A DNA stretch of 64,000 nt. Source: Thiocapsa imhoffii. Lineage in GTDB: Bacteria > Pseudomonadota > Gammaproteobacteria > Chromatiales > Chromatiaceae. The notes under the pieces were generated by a model. The model was given only the letters and a program-made list of their open reading frames with translations, was not told the DNA's origin and searched no databases. The DNA lies in contig NZ_NRSD01000008.1 in NCBI RefSeq assembly GCF_016583985.1, positions 106,951 to 170,950 on the forward strand, written 5' to 3'. A program made the translations under genes and the position numbers. Positions 8,234 to 17,559 of this stretch are shown here, one piece after another (positions within the stretch are counted from its first letter, which is position 1; every line of letters starts with the position of its first letter).

Positions 8234-8857
8234 ATGGCGCAGTTCTTTCAAATCCACCCCGCCAATCCGCAAGCGCGTCTGATCCGGCGCTCGGCGGAGA
8301 TCCTGCTCGCGGGCGGCGTCATTCTCTACCCCACGGATTCATCCTATGCCCTAGGATGCCAAATCGGTGAGAAGGCGGCGATGGAGCGCATTCGCCGCAT
8401 TCGTCAATTGGACGACAAACATCATTTTACCCTGGTGTGTCGCGATCTCTCCGAGATCACGACCTACGCGAAGATCGACAATCAAGCCTTTCGTCTGCTC
8501 AAGAGCCTGACCCCGGGTCCTTACACCTTCATTCACGAGGCCACCAAACAGGTGCCGCGCCGCCTACTGCATCCCAAGCGCAAGGCGATCGGGATCCGCG
8601 TTCCCGACCACGAGATCTGTCGCGCCTTGCTCAGCGAGTTGGATCAGCCGGTGTTGAGCTCGACCTTGATTCTGCCCGGCGATACCGAACCCCTGACGGA
8701 TCCCGAGGACATGCGCGAGCGACTCGACAAATTCGTCGATCTGGTCATCGATGGGGGGTTTTGCGGCTTGGAGCCGACGACCGTGGTCGACATGACCAGC
8801 GAGCCGCCGAGTATTCTCCGGGTGGGCAAGGGCGCAACGACCCTATTCGAGGGATGA
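8234..8857 (+). CDS. yciO: YciO-like Sua5/YrdC-family protein
   Basis: This 207-residue protein belongs to the YrdC/Sua5 family, whose best-known members make threonylcarbamoyl-AMP for tRNA t6A. Family motifs are GGVILYPTDSSYALGC near residue 30, KHHFTLVCRD, TPGPYTFI, KAIGIRVPDH and PSILRVGKG. YciO is the paralogue of TsaC, and its cellular role is less certain. Its position directly after rnm (9-base gap) matches E. coli gene order and favours YciO over TsaC. Confidence 0.87.
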   Translation: MAQFFQIHPANPQARLIRRSAEILLAGGVILYPTDSSYALGCQIGEKAAMERIRRIRQLDDKHHFTLVCRDLSEITTYAKIDNQAFRLLKSLTPGPYTFIHEATKQVPRRLLHPKRKAIGIRVPDHEICRALLSELDQPVLSSTLILPGDTEPLTDPEDMRERLDKFVDLVIDGGFCGLEPTTVVDMTSEPPSILRVGKGATTLFEG

Positions 8858-8927
8858 GCGTCCAGGACCAGGGGCTGCCGTCAGCGATCCCCCCAATCAG
8901 GCCGCGCGTTCAGTCTATAATGCGGCG

Positions 8928-9599
8928 ATGGAAGCACTGAACCCCTTTCAACTGCTCGCCGTCCTCATCATTCCCGTGCTCTTCGCGATCACGGTGCACG
9001 AGGCCGCGCACGGCTGGGTGGCAAGCCGCCTGGGCGATCAGACGGCGCTGATGCTCGGGCGGGTCACCTTCAACCCGATCAAGCACGTCGACCTGGTCGG
9101 AACCCTGATCGTCCCGCTCGCGACCTTCTTTCTCGTCGGGTTTCTGTTCGGATGGGCGAAGCCGGTTCCGGTCGATTGGCGTCGTCTGCGTCATCCGCGG
9201 CGCGATATGGCGCTGGTCGCGATCGCGGGTCCCGGGGCAAATCTGCTGATGGCCCTCTTCTGGGGCGTGATGGTCAAGCTCGGGGTCCTGCTGCTGCCGG
9301 TCAGTCAGTGGATCGCCCTCCCAATGATCTACATGGGCGCCGCGGGAATTCTCATCAATGTTTTCCTGATGGTCTTAAATCTGCTTCCGCTCCTGCCGCT
9401 CGATGGCGGTCGAGTGGTGAACGCCGTGCTGCCGCCGCGCGTCGCGCTGCAGTACTCTCGGCTCGAGCCCTTTGGTCTGATCATCCTGCTGCTCTTGCTC
9501 ATCTCGGGCCTGCTCGGTGCCATCTTGATTCCACTCGTGATCGAGGCGGTCAACCTGCTGCCGGGATCGGCGATCGTTCGGGAACTGTTCTTCGTCTGA
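8928..9599 (+). CDS. Site-2 protease family membrane metalloprotease (M50)
   Basis: This intramembrane zinc protease has 223 residues. The catalytic motif HEAAH (His24, Glu25, His28) lies in the first transmembrane segment and the third zinc ligand is in LPLDGGRVVNAVLP (about residues 157-170). Four to five hydrophobic segments are visible and there is no PDZ domain, placing it in the short, stand-alone branch of the family. The substrate is unknown. It lies between yciO and trpS, an order common in gammaproteobacteria, and probably shares their transcript. Confidence 0.87.
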   Translation: MEALNPFQLLAVLIIPVLFAITVHEAAHGWVASRLGDQTALMLGRVTFNPIKHVDLVGTLIVPLATFFLVGFLFGWAKPVPVDWRRLRHPRRDMALVAIAGPGANLLMALFWGVMVKLGVLLLPVSQWIALPMIYMGAAGILINVFLMVLNLLPLLPLDGGRVVNAVLPPRVALQYSRLEPFGLIILLLLLISGLLGAILIPLVIEAVNLLPGSAIVRELFFV

Positions 9600-9615
9600 C
9601 ACGAGGTCCCACACT

Positions 9616-10833
9616 TTGAATTCCGTTTCCGCTCACCACTCGCGGGTCCTGTCCGGGATGCGCCCGACCGGTCGGCTGCATCTTGGACACTATCATGGGG
9701 TCCTGAAGAACTGGCTCGAACTCCAGCATGAGTACGAATGCTTCTTCTTCGTGGCCGATTGGCATGCCCTGACGACGCATTATGATGATCCATCGATCAT
9801 CCCAACGAGCAGTCGCGACATGGTGATCGATTGGCTTGCGGCGGGGATCAATCCGGGAGAGGCGACCCTGTTCGTGCAATCACAGGTGCCCGCTCACGCC
9901 GAGTTGCATCTGTTGCTCTCCATGATCACGCCACTGGGGTGGCTGGAACGCGTCCCGAGCTACAAGGACCAACAGGAGCGACTCAAGGAGCGGGATCTCG
10001 CGACCTATGGCTTTCTCGGGTATCCGCTGCTGCAAAGCGCTGACATCCTCATCTACAAATCGGGACAGGTCCCGGTTGGCGAGGATCAAGTCGCCCATGT
10101 CGAACTGACGCGCGAGGTCGCACGGCGCTTCAATCACATCTATGGGCGCGAGCCCGGCTTCGAGGACAAGGCGGAAGAGGCCAAGCGCAAGATGGGGAAG
10201 AAGAACGCCAAGCTCTTCGATCGCTTGCGTCGCAGTTACCAGGAGCAGGGCGATCAGGAGGCGTTACAGGTGGCGCAGGCACTGTTGGAGAGTCAGGCCA
10301 ATATCACCCTCGCCGATCGCGAGCGTCTGCTCGGATATCTCGAAGGTGGTGGACGCATCATCCTGCCCGAGCCCATGCCGTTGCTGACGAAAGATTCAAA
10401 AATGCCGGGGCTCGATGGACAAAAGATGTCGAAGTCCTATGGCAATACCATCGCCCTGCGCGATGAGCCTGGGGATGTCGAAAAGGCGCTGCGCACCATG
10501 CCGACCGATCCCGCGCGGGTGCGCCGCTCCGATCCGGGGGATCCCGAAAAATGTCCGGTTTGGCAATTTCATTTGGTCTATTCGAATGACTCCTTGCGGG
10601 ACTGGGTGCAACAGGGTTGTCGGTCCGCCGGCATCGGGTGCCTGGATTGCAAGCAGCCGGTGATCGATGCGGTACTCGCCGAACTCATGCCGTTGCAGCA
10701 ACGGGCGAAGGAGTACGCCGCCCAGCCCGAACTGGTGCGAAACATCATCAACGAGGGTTGTGAACGGGCTCGTGATGTCGCGAACGAGACCCTCGAGGAG
10801 GTCCGTCACGCCATGTCGCTGGTGATGAACTAA
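9616..10833 (+). CDS. trpS: Tryptophanyl-tRNA synthetase, long form
   Basis: This enzyme charges tRNA-Trp. It carries the class I signature HLGHYHG near residue 22 and KMSKS within DGQKMSKSYGN near residue 275. At 405 residues it exceeds the 334 of E. coli TrpS because of about 60 extra, mostly charged residues (roughly 180-245) inserted between the HIYGREP block and the LTKDSKMPGLDG block. The insert is predicted helical and contains a Lys/Glu-rich start. The chosen start is a TTG at 9616 with GAGGT upstream; the signature begins only 20 residues later, so little else is possible. Confidence 0.92.
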   Translation: MNSVSAHHSRVLSGMRPTGRLHLGHYHGVLKNWLELQHEYECFFFVADWHALTTHYDDPSIIPTSSRDMVIDWLAAGINPGEATLFVQSQVPAHAELHLLLSMITPLGWLERVPSYKDQQERLKERDLATYGFLGYPLLQSADILIYKSGQVPVGEDQVAHVELTREVARRFNHIYGREPGFEDKAEEAKRKMGKKNAKLFDRLRRSYQEQGDQEALQVAQALLESQANITLADRERLLGYLEGGGRIILPEPMPLLTKDSKMPGLDGQKMSKSYGNTIALRDEPGDVEKALRTMPTDPARVRRSDPGDPEKCPVWQFHLVYSNDSLRDWVQQGCRSAGIGCLDCKQPVIDAVLAELMPLQQRAKEYAAQPELVRNIINEGCERARDVANETLEEVRHAMSLVMN

Positions 10834-10958
10834 GCACGAGCGTGCACGACGCAGGCGTTCGCGGCATCAGCGCGGGAGGACCAGCGACGACCAAGCAGGT
10901 CGCCGCGGATGCGTGCGTGCCCGGGTTCGACGGGGCGAGCCCGGGAGGGGCTGCCGCG

Positions 10959-11780
10959 ATGTGCCCCGAGGTGGAGGGCAGCGAGCCGCCGCTCGCCGTT
11001 GTGCGCGGGCTGCCCTATCTGACCCTGCCGGTTGATCTTTACATTCCACCCGATGCCCTCGAGGTCTTTCTCGACGCCTTCGAGGGTCCACTGGACCTGT
11101 TACTGTATCTGATCAAACGCCAGAATCTCGACATCCTCGACATCCCGATCGCCGCGATCACCGCGCAATATATGGAGTATGTCGAACTCATGACCGAACT
11201 GCGGCTCGAATTGGCCGCCGACTATTTGGTGATGGCGGCCCTGTTGGCCGAGATCAAATCCAGGATGCTGCTCCCCCGCGTGTGCCTGGAGGAGGACGAT
11301 GGCGTTGATCCCCGAGCTGAATTGGTGCGACGCCTGCAAGAATACGAACGCTTCAAACAGGCCGCGCAGGAACTCGACGCACTGCCACGACTTGAGCGCG
11401 ATGTGTTCGCGACCGCGGTCGCGGTGCCGCCTGGCCATGTGCGGAGGATTCCACCCGATGTCGATCTGTGCGAACTGTTGCGCGCCATGCGTGAGATCCT
11501 CGCGCGCGCCGATCATTTCGCGTCTCATCGCATCGAGCGTGAGTCCTTGTCGATTCGCGAGCGGATGTCTTGGATCCTGGAACGCCTCGGCCATGGCGAG
11601 TTCCACGGCTTCACGGACCTGCTTGATCCGGCTGAGGGTCGGGCCGGTGTGGTGGTGAGTTTTCTCGCTATCCTCGAATTGGTCAAGGCGGAGCTACTGG
11701 AATTGGTCCAATCCGAGCCCTTCGCGCCGATTCACACGCGGCTGCGCGAGGCCCGCCCGAGCGAGTGGGCGGATGCCTGA
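10959..11780 (+). CDS. scpA: Segregation and condensation protein A
   Basis: ScpA is the kleisin subunit of the SMC-ScpAB condensin that organises and segregates the chromosome. The family block LDAFEGPLDLLLYLIKRQ is near residue 35, followed by LAADYLVMAALLAEIKSRML and a C-terminal winged-helix part (VSFLAILELVKAELLEL). The ATG at 10959 gives 273 residues and has GGGAGGGG about 10 bases upstream; the frame is open back to a GTG at 10842, but that extension is low-complexity. The last 8 bases overlap scpB. Confidence 0.9.
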   Translation: MCPEVEGSEPPLAVVRGLPYLTLPVDLYIPPDALEVFLDAFEGPLDLLLYLIKRQNLDILDIPIAAITAQYMEYVELMTELRLELAADYLVMAALLAEIKSRMLLPRVCLEEDDGVDPRAELVRRLQEYERFKQAAQELDALPRLERDVFATAVAVPPGHVRRIPPDVDLCELLRAMREILARADHFASHRIERESLSIRERMSWILERLGHGEFHGFTDLLDPAEGRAGVVVSFLAILELVKAELLELVQSEPFAPIHTRLREARPSEWADA

Positions 11781-12519
11781 ACCAGGACTGAAGCAGATCG
11801 TCGAGGCGGCCTTGGTCGCGGCGGGCGGACCCTTGACGCTGGAGCGATTGCGGGCAATGTTCCAGGAGCAGGAGTGCCCGACGCCCGAGGACCTGCAGGC
11901 GGTGATCGTCGCCCTGCAGTCGGATTATGCCGAACGTGGTCTGGAGATCGTGGAGGTGGCCAGCGGTTGGCGCGTGCAAGTGAGCGCCGCGGTGGCACCG
12001 TGGGTGGCGCGGTTGTGGGAGGAGCGCCCGCCGCGCTACTCGCGCGCACTGCTCGAGACCCTGTCGCTGATCGCCTATCGCCAGCCGATCACCCGGGGGG
12101 AAATCGAAGCGATCCGCGGCGTTGCCGTGAGTACCCAGATCGTGAAGACGCTGAGCGAGCGTGAATGGATTCGCATCGTTGGCTATCGCGAGGTTCCGGG
12201 TCGACCCGCGCTCTATGCCACGACGCGACACTTTCTCGACTACTTTGGGTTGCGTTCGCTCAATGACCTGCCGACCTTATCCGAACTGCGAGATCCTGAT
12301 GTTCGACTCGATGACGAGTCGGTGCTGGCATGGTCAGGGCTCGAGCAGGAGGTGGCTGGCGAACAGCAGCGAGTGGCTCGGAGCGAGGATCCGAAGACGG
12401 AGGGGAGCGCCACGCCAGCGACCAACAGCGTGCCGCCGGGAGCCCTGGACGCTGCCACTGAGGCGACACGACTCGAACATTCCACCCACAAGCAGGGTGC
12501 GCCGGATCCCGACTCCTGA
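11773..12519 (+). CDS. scpB: Segregation and condensation protein B
   Basis: ScpB forms the winged-helix dimer that binds ScpA in the condensin complex. Family motifs are VEAALVAAGGPLTLERL, GWRVQVS, RALLETLSLIAYRQPITRGEIE and GRPALYATTRHFLDYFGL. The 248-residue length includes a poorly conserved 70-residue charged tail that is normal for the family. It overlaps scpA by 8 bases and is followed by rluB, the usual gammaproteobacterial cluster. Confidence 0.92.
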   Translation: MPEPGLKQIVEAALVAAGGPLTLERLRAMFQEQECPTPEDLQAVIVALQSDYAERGLEIVEVASGWRVQVSAAVAPWVARLWEERPPRYSRALLETLSLIAYRQPITRGEIEAIRGVAVSTQIVKTLSEREWIRIVGYREVPGRPALYATTRHFLDYFGLRSLNDLPTLSELRDPDVRLDDESVLAWSGLEQEVAGEQQRVARSEDPKTEGSATPATNSVPPGALDAATEATRLEHSTHKQGAPDPDS

Positions 12520-12641
12520 GTCGGTCGGCTGTGAGCGGTCGCATACGACCAACCACGAAGCCGACCCTCGGCACCTATCCGTGGCAGTCTGGCCCGCCCC
12601 GACCTGGTGGTCCGCCACCTCAACATCACGAGGTCTTCTCA

Positions 12642-13547
12642 ATGAAGCGCATTCTCCGCCCGCCGCGGTCCTCTCCCGCAACCGAAGAACCCATCCGACT
12701 GCAGAAGGTCCTCGCCGATGCCGGTCTGGCATCACGACGCACGGTCGAACACTGGATCAGCGAAGGGCGGGTTCGGGTCAATGGCCAACTGGCGAAACTG
12801 GGAGATCGGGTGACCGCGCAGGACGCGATCCGCATCGATGGTCGCGATGTCAGACTGACCGGGCGTCGCGACCGGGCGCCACAGGTGATCGCCTACCATA
12901 AGCCGGAGGGGGAGTTGGTGACGCGCCGTGACCCCGAGGAACGCCCGACCGTGTTTCATCGTTTGCCAAAACCCAAGCAAGGCCGGTGGATCGCGGTCGG
13001 TCGACTCGACATCAACACCTCCGGGTTGATCCTCTTCACGACCGACGGTGAATTGGCGAATCGGCTGATGCATCCATCGCAAGAAGTCGAGCGTGAGTAT
13101 GCGGTGCGGATCCTTGGGGAGGTTGCGCCGGGAACGCTCGAGCGGCTCTTAGCGGGTATCGAACTCGAGGATGGCCGGGCGAAATTCGATGCCATCTCCG
13201 AGCGGGGCGGGACCGGGGCGAACCGCTGGTTCCATGTCGTGCTGCGCGAAGGGCGTAATCGTGAGGTGCGGCGCCTGTGGGAGGCGGCCGGTTGCCAGGT
13301 CAGTCGGCTGATCCGTGTCCGTTATGGGAACATCGAGCTGGGGCGCCGACTCTATGCGGGGAATTGGCGTCCCTTGAGCGAGGATGAGCACGGCGAGCTG
13401 GCACGACTGGTGGGCCTGCCGGCCCCACGCCCGACGCGGACGAGCCAGGCGCATGCACGCACGGGATCGCCGTCGTGGCCGCCGCGGCAGAGCGGCGCGG
13501 GCGGTCGCCCAACGGGGCCGAAGTGGGGGCGGCGTGAGTCACGCTGA
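12642..13547 (+). CDS. rluB: 23S rRNA pseudouridine synthase RluB
   Basis: RluB isomerises uridine 2605 of 23S rRNA. An S4 RNA-binding domain (RLQKVLADAGLASRR) is at about residues 25-75, followed by the RsuA-type catalytic domain with the catalytic Asp in VGRLDINTSGLILFT, then ANRWFHVVLREGRNREVRRL. An Arg/Pro/Gly-rich basic tail of about 45 residues follows. The ATG at 12642 has GAGGT 8 bases upstream; the frame is open to 12531 but upstream residues do not resemble the family. Confidence 0.92.
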   Translation: MKRILRPPRSSPATEEPIRLQKVLADAGLASRRTVEHWISEGRVRVNGQLAKLGDRVTAQDAIRIDGRDVRLTGRRDRAPQVIAYHKPEGELVTRRDPEERPTVFHRLPKPKQGRWIAVGRLDINTSGLILFTTDGELANRLMHPSQEVEREYAVRILGEVAPGTLERLLAGIELEDGRAKFDAISERGGTGANRWFHVVLREGRNREVRRLWEAAGCQVSRLIRVRYGNIELGRRLYAGNWRPLSEDEHGELARLVGLPAPRPTRTSQAHARTGSPSWPPRQSGAGGRPTGPKWGRRESR

Positions 13548-13667
13548 GACGGGTTCGAGCGCTCCGCATGACCGGGGACGGCAGCGAGCACCCCGCGCGC
13601 CTGCTTGGCATGCACCCTGGGCTGGTTTCGGGCCGTCCCGCCATTGCACTCCAGGTGGTCCGGCGGC

Positions 13668-14969
13668 ATGAGTCGGGCGCGCTTCATCGATCAACGCACC
13701 GCGATCCTGATCGTGGTGGCCAACATGATCGGCACCGGCGTCTTCACGACGCTTGGACTGCAGGCCGAAGGGGTGCCGGATGGGGCCGCGCTGCTGCTGC
13801 TCTGGTTGATTGGTGGTCTGGTTGCCCTCTGTGGCGCGCTCTGTTACGCCGAACTCGCGGCGGCCTTGCCGCGCTCCGGTGGCGAGTATCACTTCCTGTC
13901 ACGTATCTATCACCCGTTGCTTGGCCAGTTGGCGGGATGGGTGTCGGTCACGGTTGGCTTCGCGGCCCCAGTGGCCTTGGCGGCCATGGCAATGGGGTAT
14001 TACACGGCCACCGTCCTGCCGGTGTCCCCCATGCTGGTGGGCGTCACCGCGGTCCTGCTGATCACCGCCGCGCACGCCTTCGATGTGCGACTCGGGCGGT
14101 TCGTGCAAGTGAGCGCGACCTGGATGAAGGTGGCGATCATTCTGCTCTTCTGCGCGGTGGGCTTGAGCCTGCCGGCAACGCCCGGCAGCCTCCCAACGGT
14201 CCCCTCGATGATGACGCTCGAGGCGATCTGGAGTGCGCCCTTCGCCGTCTCCCTCATCTATGTGGCCTATGCCTATTCGGGTTGGAACGCCGCGGCCTAT
14301 CTGGTCGACGAAGTCCAGGATCCGCGCCGCGCGGTGCCGCGCGCCTTATTGGTGGGCACGGTGATCGTGACACTCCTCTATCTGTTGCTCAATCTGACCT
14401 TTCTGCGCAGCATCGACGCGGCGGAGCTGGCGGGACGCGTCGAGGTCGGGGCCCTCTCGGCGGAAACCATCTTTGGTGCCGCGGGTGGACAACAGATGAG
14501 TCTGGTGCTGACACTGCTGCTCATTTCGACCATCAGTGCCATGGTCCTCGCTGGGCCACGCGTCCTGGAACGGATCGGCGAGGATCTGCCCTGGCTGCGA
14601 CCACTGAGCCTGCGCAATCGACGCGGTGCCCCCACCCGCGCGGTGCTGCTGCAGCAGGGCTTGGCGTTGTTAATGATCCTGACGGGGTCGTTCGCGGATG
14701 TGCTGAGCTTTGCTGGTTTCACGCTGACCTTGTTCGCCGCCATCACGGTGGCCGGCACCCTGCGGCTGCGCCGGCGAGAACCCGAGCTGCCACGGCCCTT
14801 CAGGATTCCTTGGTATCCCTTGCCGCCCATCCTTTTCATCCTCGTCAGTTTCGCCAGTCTGGTCTTCCTGGCGTGGGAGCGCCCCTGGCCGGTGGTCCTG
14901 GCCGGTCTCTTCCTGCTCTGTGGATGGCTGCTGGTGCGTGTTGAGCGGCGTCATTCTGCCCGTGAATGA
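13668..14969 (+). CDS. APC-family amino-acid permease
   Basis: This is a secondary transporter of the amino acid-polyamine-organocation superfamily, 433 residues with about 12 hydrophobic segments. The first helix has the substrate/Na+-binding GTGVF motif (ANMIGTGVFTTLG), and CYAELAAALPRSGGEYHFL is the typical helix 2-3 block. The central YVAYAYSGWNAAAYLVDEV also fits. The ATG at 13668 is favoured because it immediately precedes the first conserved block. The substrate cannot be told. Confidence 0.88.
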   Translation: MSRARFIDQRTAILIVVANMIGTGVFTTLGLQAEGVPDGAALLLLWLIGGLVALCGALCYAELAAALPRSGGEYHFLSRIYHPLLGQLAGWVSVTVGFAAPVALAAMAMGYYTATVLPVSPMLVGVTAVLLITAAHAFDVRLGRFVQVSATWMKVAIILLFCAVGLSLPATPGSLPTVPSMMTLEAIWSAPFAVSLIYVAYAYSGWNAAAYLVDEVQDPRRAVPRALLVGTVIVTLLYLLLNLTFLRSIDAAELAGRVEVGALSAETIFGAAGGQQMSLVLTLLLISTISAMVLAGPRVLERIGEDLPWLRPLSLRNRRGAPTRAVLLQQGLALLMILTGSFADVLSFAGFTLTLFAAITVAGTLRLRRREPELPRPFRIPWYPLPPILFILVSFASLVFLAWERPWPVVLAGLFLLCGWLLVRVERRHSARE

Positions 14970-15061
14970 AGGTGCAGCGCCGCCCTCGCGAGTCGCCTCG
15001 CACCGGTTCTTCAACCCACGATTCCCGCTGGCGCGAGGGGGTCGGTTCAGTGCGCCTGCCG

Positions 15062-16156
15062 ATGGATAAGACGATGATGGTGACCTTGATTTGTCCTGGA
15101 TTGTTCGGACCGGTCCCGCTGGATGCGGCGTCATGGCCTCGGGTTCCCAGGCTCGAGCGACTGGTCGCGCGTGCGACCTCCATGCCGAGCGGTGGCCGCG
15201 ATGCGGCGGCGGTGTGTCTGAACGCATTCGGGTTGCCTGGTGATCCGGCTTGGGAGCGGCCAACCGCGCCCTTTGCCTGCTGGGGCGAGGAGCCGGAGCT
15301 TGGTGCTGATGGGTATTGTCTGCATGCCGATCCGGTCCATCTGAAGCCGGATGGCGAGCGTTTGTTGCTGTTCGCGGGTCCCGAATTGGGACTCGATCAG
15401 GACGAAGCGAATGCGCTCACGACGGACTTCAATCAGCATTTCGCCGATCAAGGGCTGCTCCTTGAGGCGCCCCATCCGAGTCGTTGGTATCTGCGTTCCG
15501 AGCGCTGTCTCGATCTCCAGGCCGCGCCTCTTGAACGACTGCTCGGCGGCGCGGTCCCCCATGATGCCCCAGCCGGCACGGATGCTCGGCGCTGGCGTGC
15601 GCTGCTGACCGAGACCCAAATGCTCTTTCACCAACATCCTGTGAACGAGCGGCGTGCGCGTCTGCGGCAGCCTGTGATCAGCGGCATCTGGACCTGGGGC
15701 GGTGGTGTACGGCCCGCGCCTCCCGAGGGGGCCGCGCAGGGGAGCATGCCAACGCTGGTGGTGGGGAACCCCCCCTTGATGCGGGGATTGGCGCGGTGGG
15801 CGGGTAGCCGCTGGGAGCCGTTGACGCACCGTCCGACATGCGCGCACTGGGATGGTGAGCGGGTGGTGGTGCAATGGGATGCGCTTCAGGACGCGCTCAC
15901 CGCACGCGACCTCGGCGCGTGGCTGCAGGCGGTCGTGGACCTGAACACCTGGCTTGAGGAACTGGAAACGCCCTTGCGGCAGGGGCGGCTCGCGGCGATC
16001 CAGATCGAACCCTGTCTGGAGACGGCCTATCGTGTGGAGCGACGTCATCTCCATCGGTTCTGGCGTCGTTCGGGCTGGTCGGCGCGGCTGTCGCATGCCC
16101 GCGCTCACAGCGCGCTGCCAGACGATGAAGAGACTCGCGGGTCGGGGCCGGGATGA
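15062..16156 (+). CDS. RpfE-type / phosphoglycerate mutase-like protein (COG4255-like)
   Basis: This 364-residue protein resembles a group annotated as regulatory protein RpfE type or cofactor-independent phosphoglycerate mutase-like. Recognisable blocks are LICPGLFGPVP near the start, HADPVHLKPDGERLLLF, ETQMLFHQHPVNERR and ISGIWTWGGG. Members often sit beside recJ, but no recJ is in this window. I see no complete phosphoglycerate mutase metal site, so the enzymatic label is doubtful. The ATG at 15062 is chosen because the conserved part starts right after it; the frame opens earlier at 14966, overlapping the permease stop. Confidence 0.72.
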   Translation: MDKTMMVTLICPGLFGPVPLDAASWPRVPRLERLVARATSMPSGGRDAAAVCLNAFGLPGDPAWERPTAPFACWGEEPELGADGYCLHADPVHLKPDGERLLLFAGPELGLDQDEANALTTDFNQHFADQGLLLEAPHPSRWYLRSERCLDLQAAPLERLLGGAVPHDAPAGTDARRWRALLTETQMLFHQHPVNERRARLRQPVISGIWTWGGGVRPAPPEGAAQGSMPTLVVGNPPLMRGLARWAGSRWEPLTHRPTCAHWDGERVVVQWDALQDALTARDLGAWLQAVVDLNTWLEELETPLRQGRLAAIQIEPCLETAYRVERRHLHRFWRRSGWSARLSHARAHSALPDDEETRGSGPG

Positions 16157-16206
16157 GTCACCTGGCGCAACACGGCCTGGGCACGGACGCGGTCGCGCCG
16201 GTCGCT

Positions 16207-16689
16207 TCATACGGCCATGGCGAGCAGCCGTGGCTGGAGCAGCCGCATTGCATCGGTGGTTGCCAACGCGATGATGTAACCGCGCTTCCCGCCATTGATA
16301 AAGATGCGCGGCAGATCGGCGATGCTCCGTTCACAGTAGACGGGCATCTGACGTCGCGTGCCGAACGGGGAGGTGCCGCCGACCTGATAGCCAGAGTGCT
16401 TCTCGGCGATCCTGGGCAGACAGGGGGTGATGCGCTTCACCCCCAGCGCGCGGGCCAAGGTCTGGGTCGAGACCTGTCGATCACCGTGCATGAGCACGAT
16501 CAAGGGGTTGTCACGATCGTCCTGCATGATCAGCGTCTTGATGACCAGATGCTCGTCGACCCCGTGATGACGGGCGAATTGAGCGGTTCCCCCACCCTCG
16601 ACATAGGGGTACGGGAAGCCGGCGAAGGGGATGTTGGCCGCACGCAAGGCGCGCACGGCCTGGGTGACGGGTTCTTTGGTCGTCTTCAT
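16207..16689 (-). CDS. ybaK: YbaK/EbsC-family aminoacyl-tRNA deacylase
   Basis: This protein is related to Cys-tRNA(Pro) deacylase, which removes cysteine mischarged onto tRNA-Pro. Family residues are present: Lys in VIKTLIMQ, VSTQTLARALGVKRI, and VGGTSPFGTRRQMPVYCE. The length of 160 is typical. The ATG at 16689 gives the usual start MKTTKEPVTQAVRAL. It converges with the RpfE-type gene, with 50 bases between the stops. Confidence 0.88.
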   Translation of the reverse strand: MKTTKEPVTQAVRALRAANIPFAGFPYPYVEGGGTAQFARHHGVDEHLVIKTLIMQDDRDNPLIVLMHGDRQVSTQTLARALGVKRITPCLPRIAEKHSGYQVGGTSPFGTRRQMPVYCERSIADLPRIFINGGKRGYIIALATTDAMRLLQPRLLAMAV

Positions 16690-16798
16690 TGCGAACCGAT
16701 GCCTTGTTCCGCCGGCGCGCGGCCATGGGCCCAGAGGTGATCGGACGCACACTGGGCACGCCAGGCTGCCGGGCCGTCAGGTCGCGGGATCACCGGCG

Positions 16799-17449
16799 TC
16801 ATGCTTGGGTTAGTGGGGCGCCCACCGGGTCGTGCGGTTGCGACGCGCTGGTCTCGGCACGCCAGACCAACAGACGGTTGTTCACCGGCATGGCATGATC
16901 GGCGCACAACTCGAGTCCCTGCGCACGGCCGAGTCGAGCCAACTGTGCCACATCGCGCAGGCCCATCGCCGGGTTGTGAGCGCGCAGCATGGCATCAAAC
17001 TGCGCATTGCTCTCGCTCGTGAAGCGGCCGTCGCGATTGAACGGCCCGTAGAGTGCGAAATGACCCCCGTCAGCCAGGATCTTGCCAATGCCCGCGAACA
17101 TCGCTGCGACGGCCGACTCTGACATAATGTGCGCCGTGTTCGCGCTGAACACGGCATCACATGCTGGTACTGGCCAGGGTCCCAGGACATCCAGTTCGAG
17201 TGGTGGCGGAAGATTTGCCAGTTCGGCATCCGCCAGCCAGCGGTGAATGCCCGGCAGGTTCTCGCTACGATCGCTCGTTTGCCAGATCAGGTGGGGGAGG
17301 TGCGCAGCGAAGAACACGGCATGTTGTCCGGTCCCGCTGCCAATCTCGAGCAGCCTCCGCGCCGTTCGAAACAATGGGGCGATCACCTCGAGGATGGGAT
17401 GCTTGTTTTCTTCGCAGGCTTGCGAGTAGGGTTTCTCGAATGAAGACAC
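16799..17449 (-). CDS. DUF938 family class I SAM-dependent methyltransferase
   Basis: This is a predicted S-adenosylmethionine-dependent methyltransferase of unknown substrate. The glycine-rich motif I LLEIGSGTGQHAVFFAAHLP, preceded by FEKPYSQACEENKHPIL, is diagnostic of the DUF938 family, as are DAVFSANTAHIMS and FALYGPFNRDGRFTSESN. A GTG at 17449 with GGGGGAG 8 bases upstream fits the family N-terminus, giving 216 residues. The frame extends to 17524 without support. It diverges from the lipoprotein gene. Confidence 0.85.
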   Translation of the reverse strand: MSSFEKPYSQACEENKHPILEVIAPLFRTARRLLEIGSGTGQHAVFFAAHLPHLIWQTSDRSENLPGIHRWLADAELANLPPPLELDVLGPWPVPACDAVFSANTAHIMSESAVAAMFAGIGKILADGGHFALYGPFNRDGRFTSESNAQFDAMLRAHNPAMGLRDVAQLARLGRAQGLELCADHAMPVNNRLLVWRAETSASQPHDPVGAPLTQA

Positions 17450-17559
17450 GGTTATTACTCCCCCACCAGATCGACGAATCCTTGAATCTGATCGGGACAT
17501 CGGGGCGCGCTCCGTGCCTGACAAGGCACGCCTCGGCCCGTCGATCCGGTTGGCGGTCG

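Noticed and set aside
8916..8921. TATAAT just before the site-2 protease start, suggesting a leaderless transcript
   Set aside because: No -35 element is present at the right distance, and the gene lies within an evident operon. Probably coincidence.
13568..14944. Alternative plus-strand frame of 458 codons
   Set aside because: It overlaps the APC permease in another frame. The permease frame has 12 hydrophobic segments and the GTGVF motif; this one is Gly/Arg-rich with no motif.
17161..17559. Upstream extension of the 17560 lipoprotein frame
   Set aside because: The extra residues are antisense to the DUF938 gene and would bury the lipoprotein signal peptide inside the protein.
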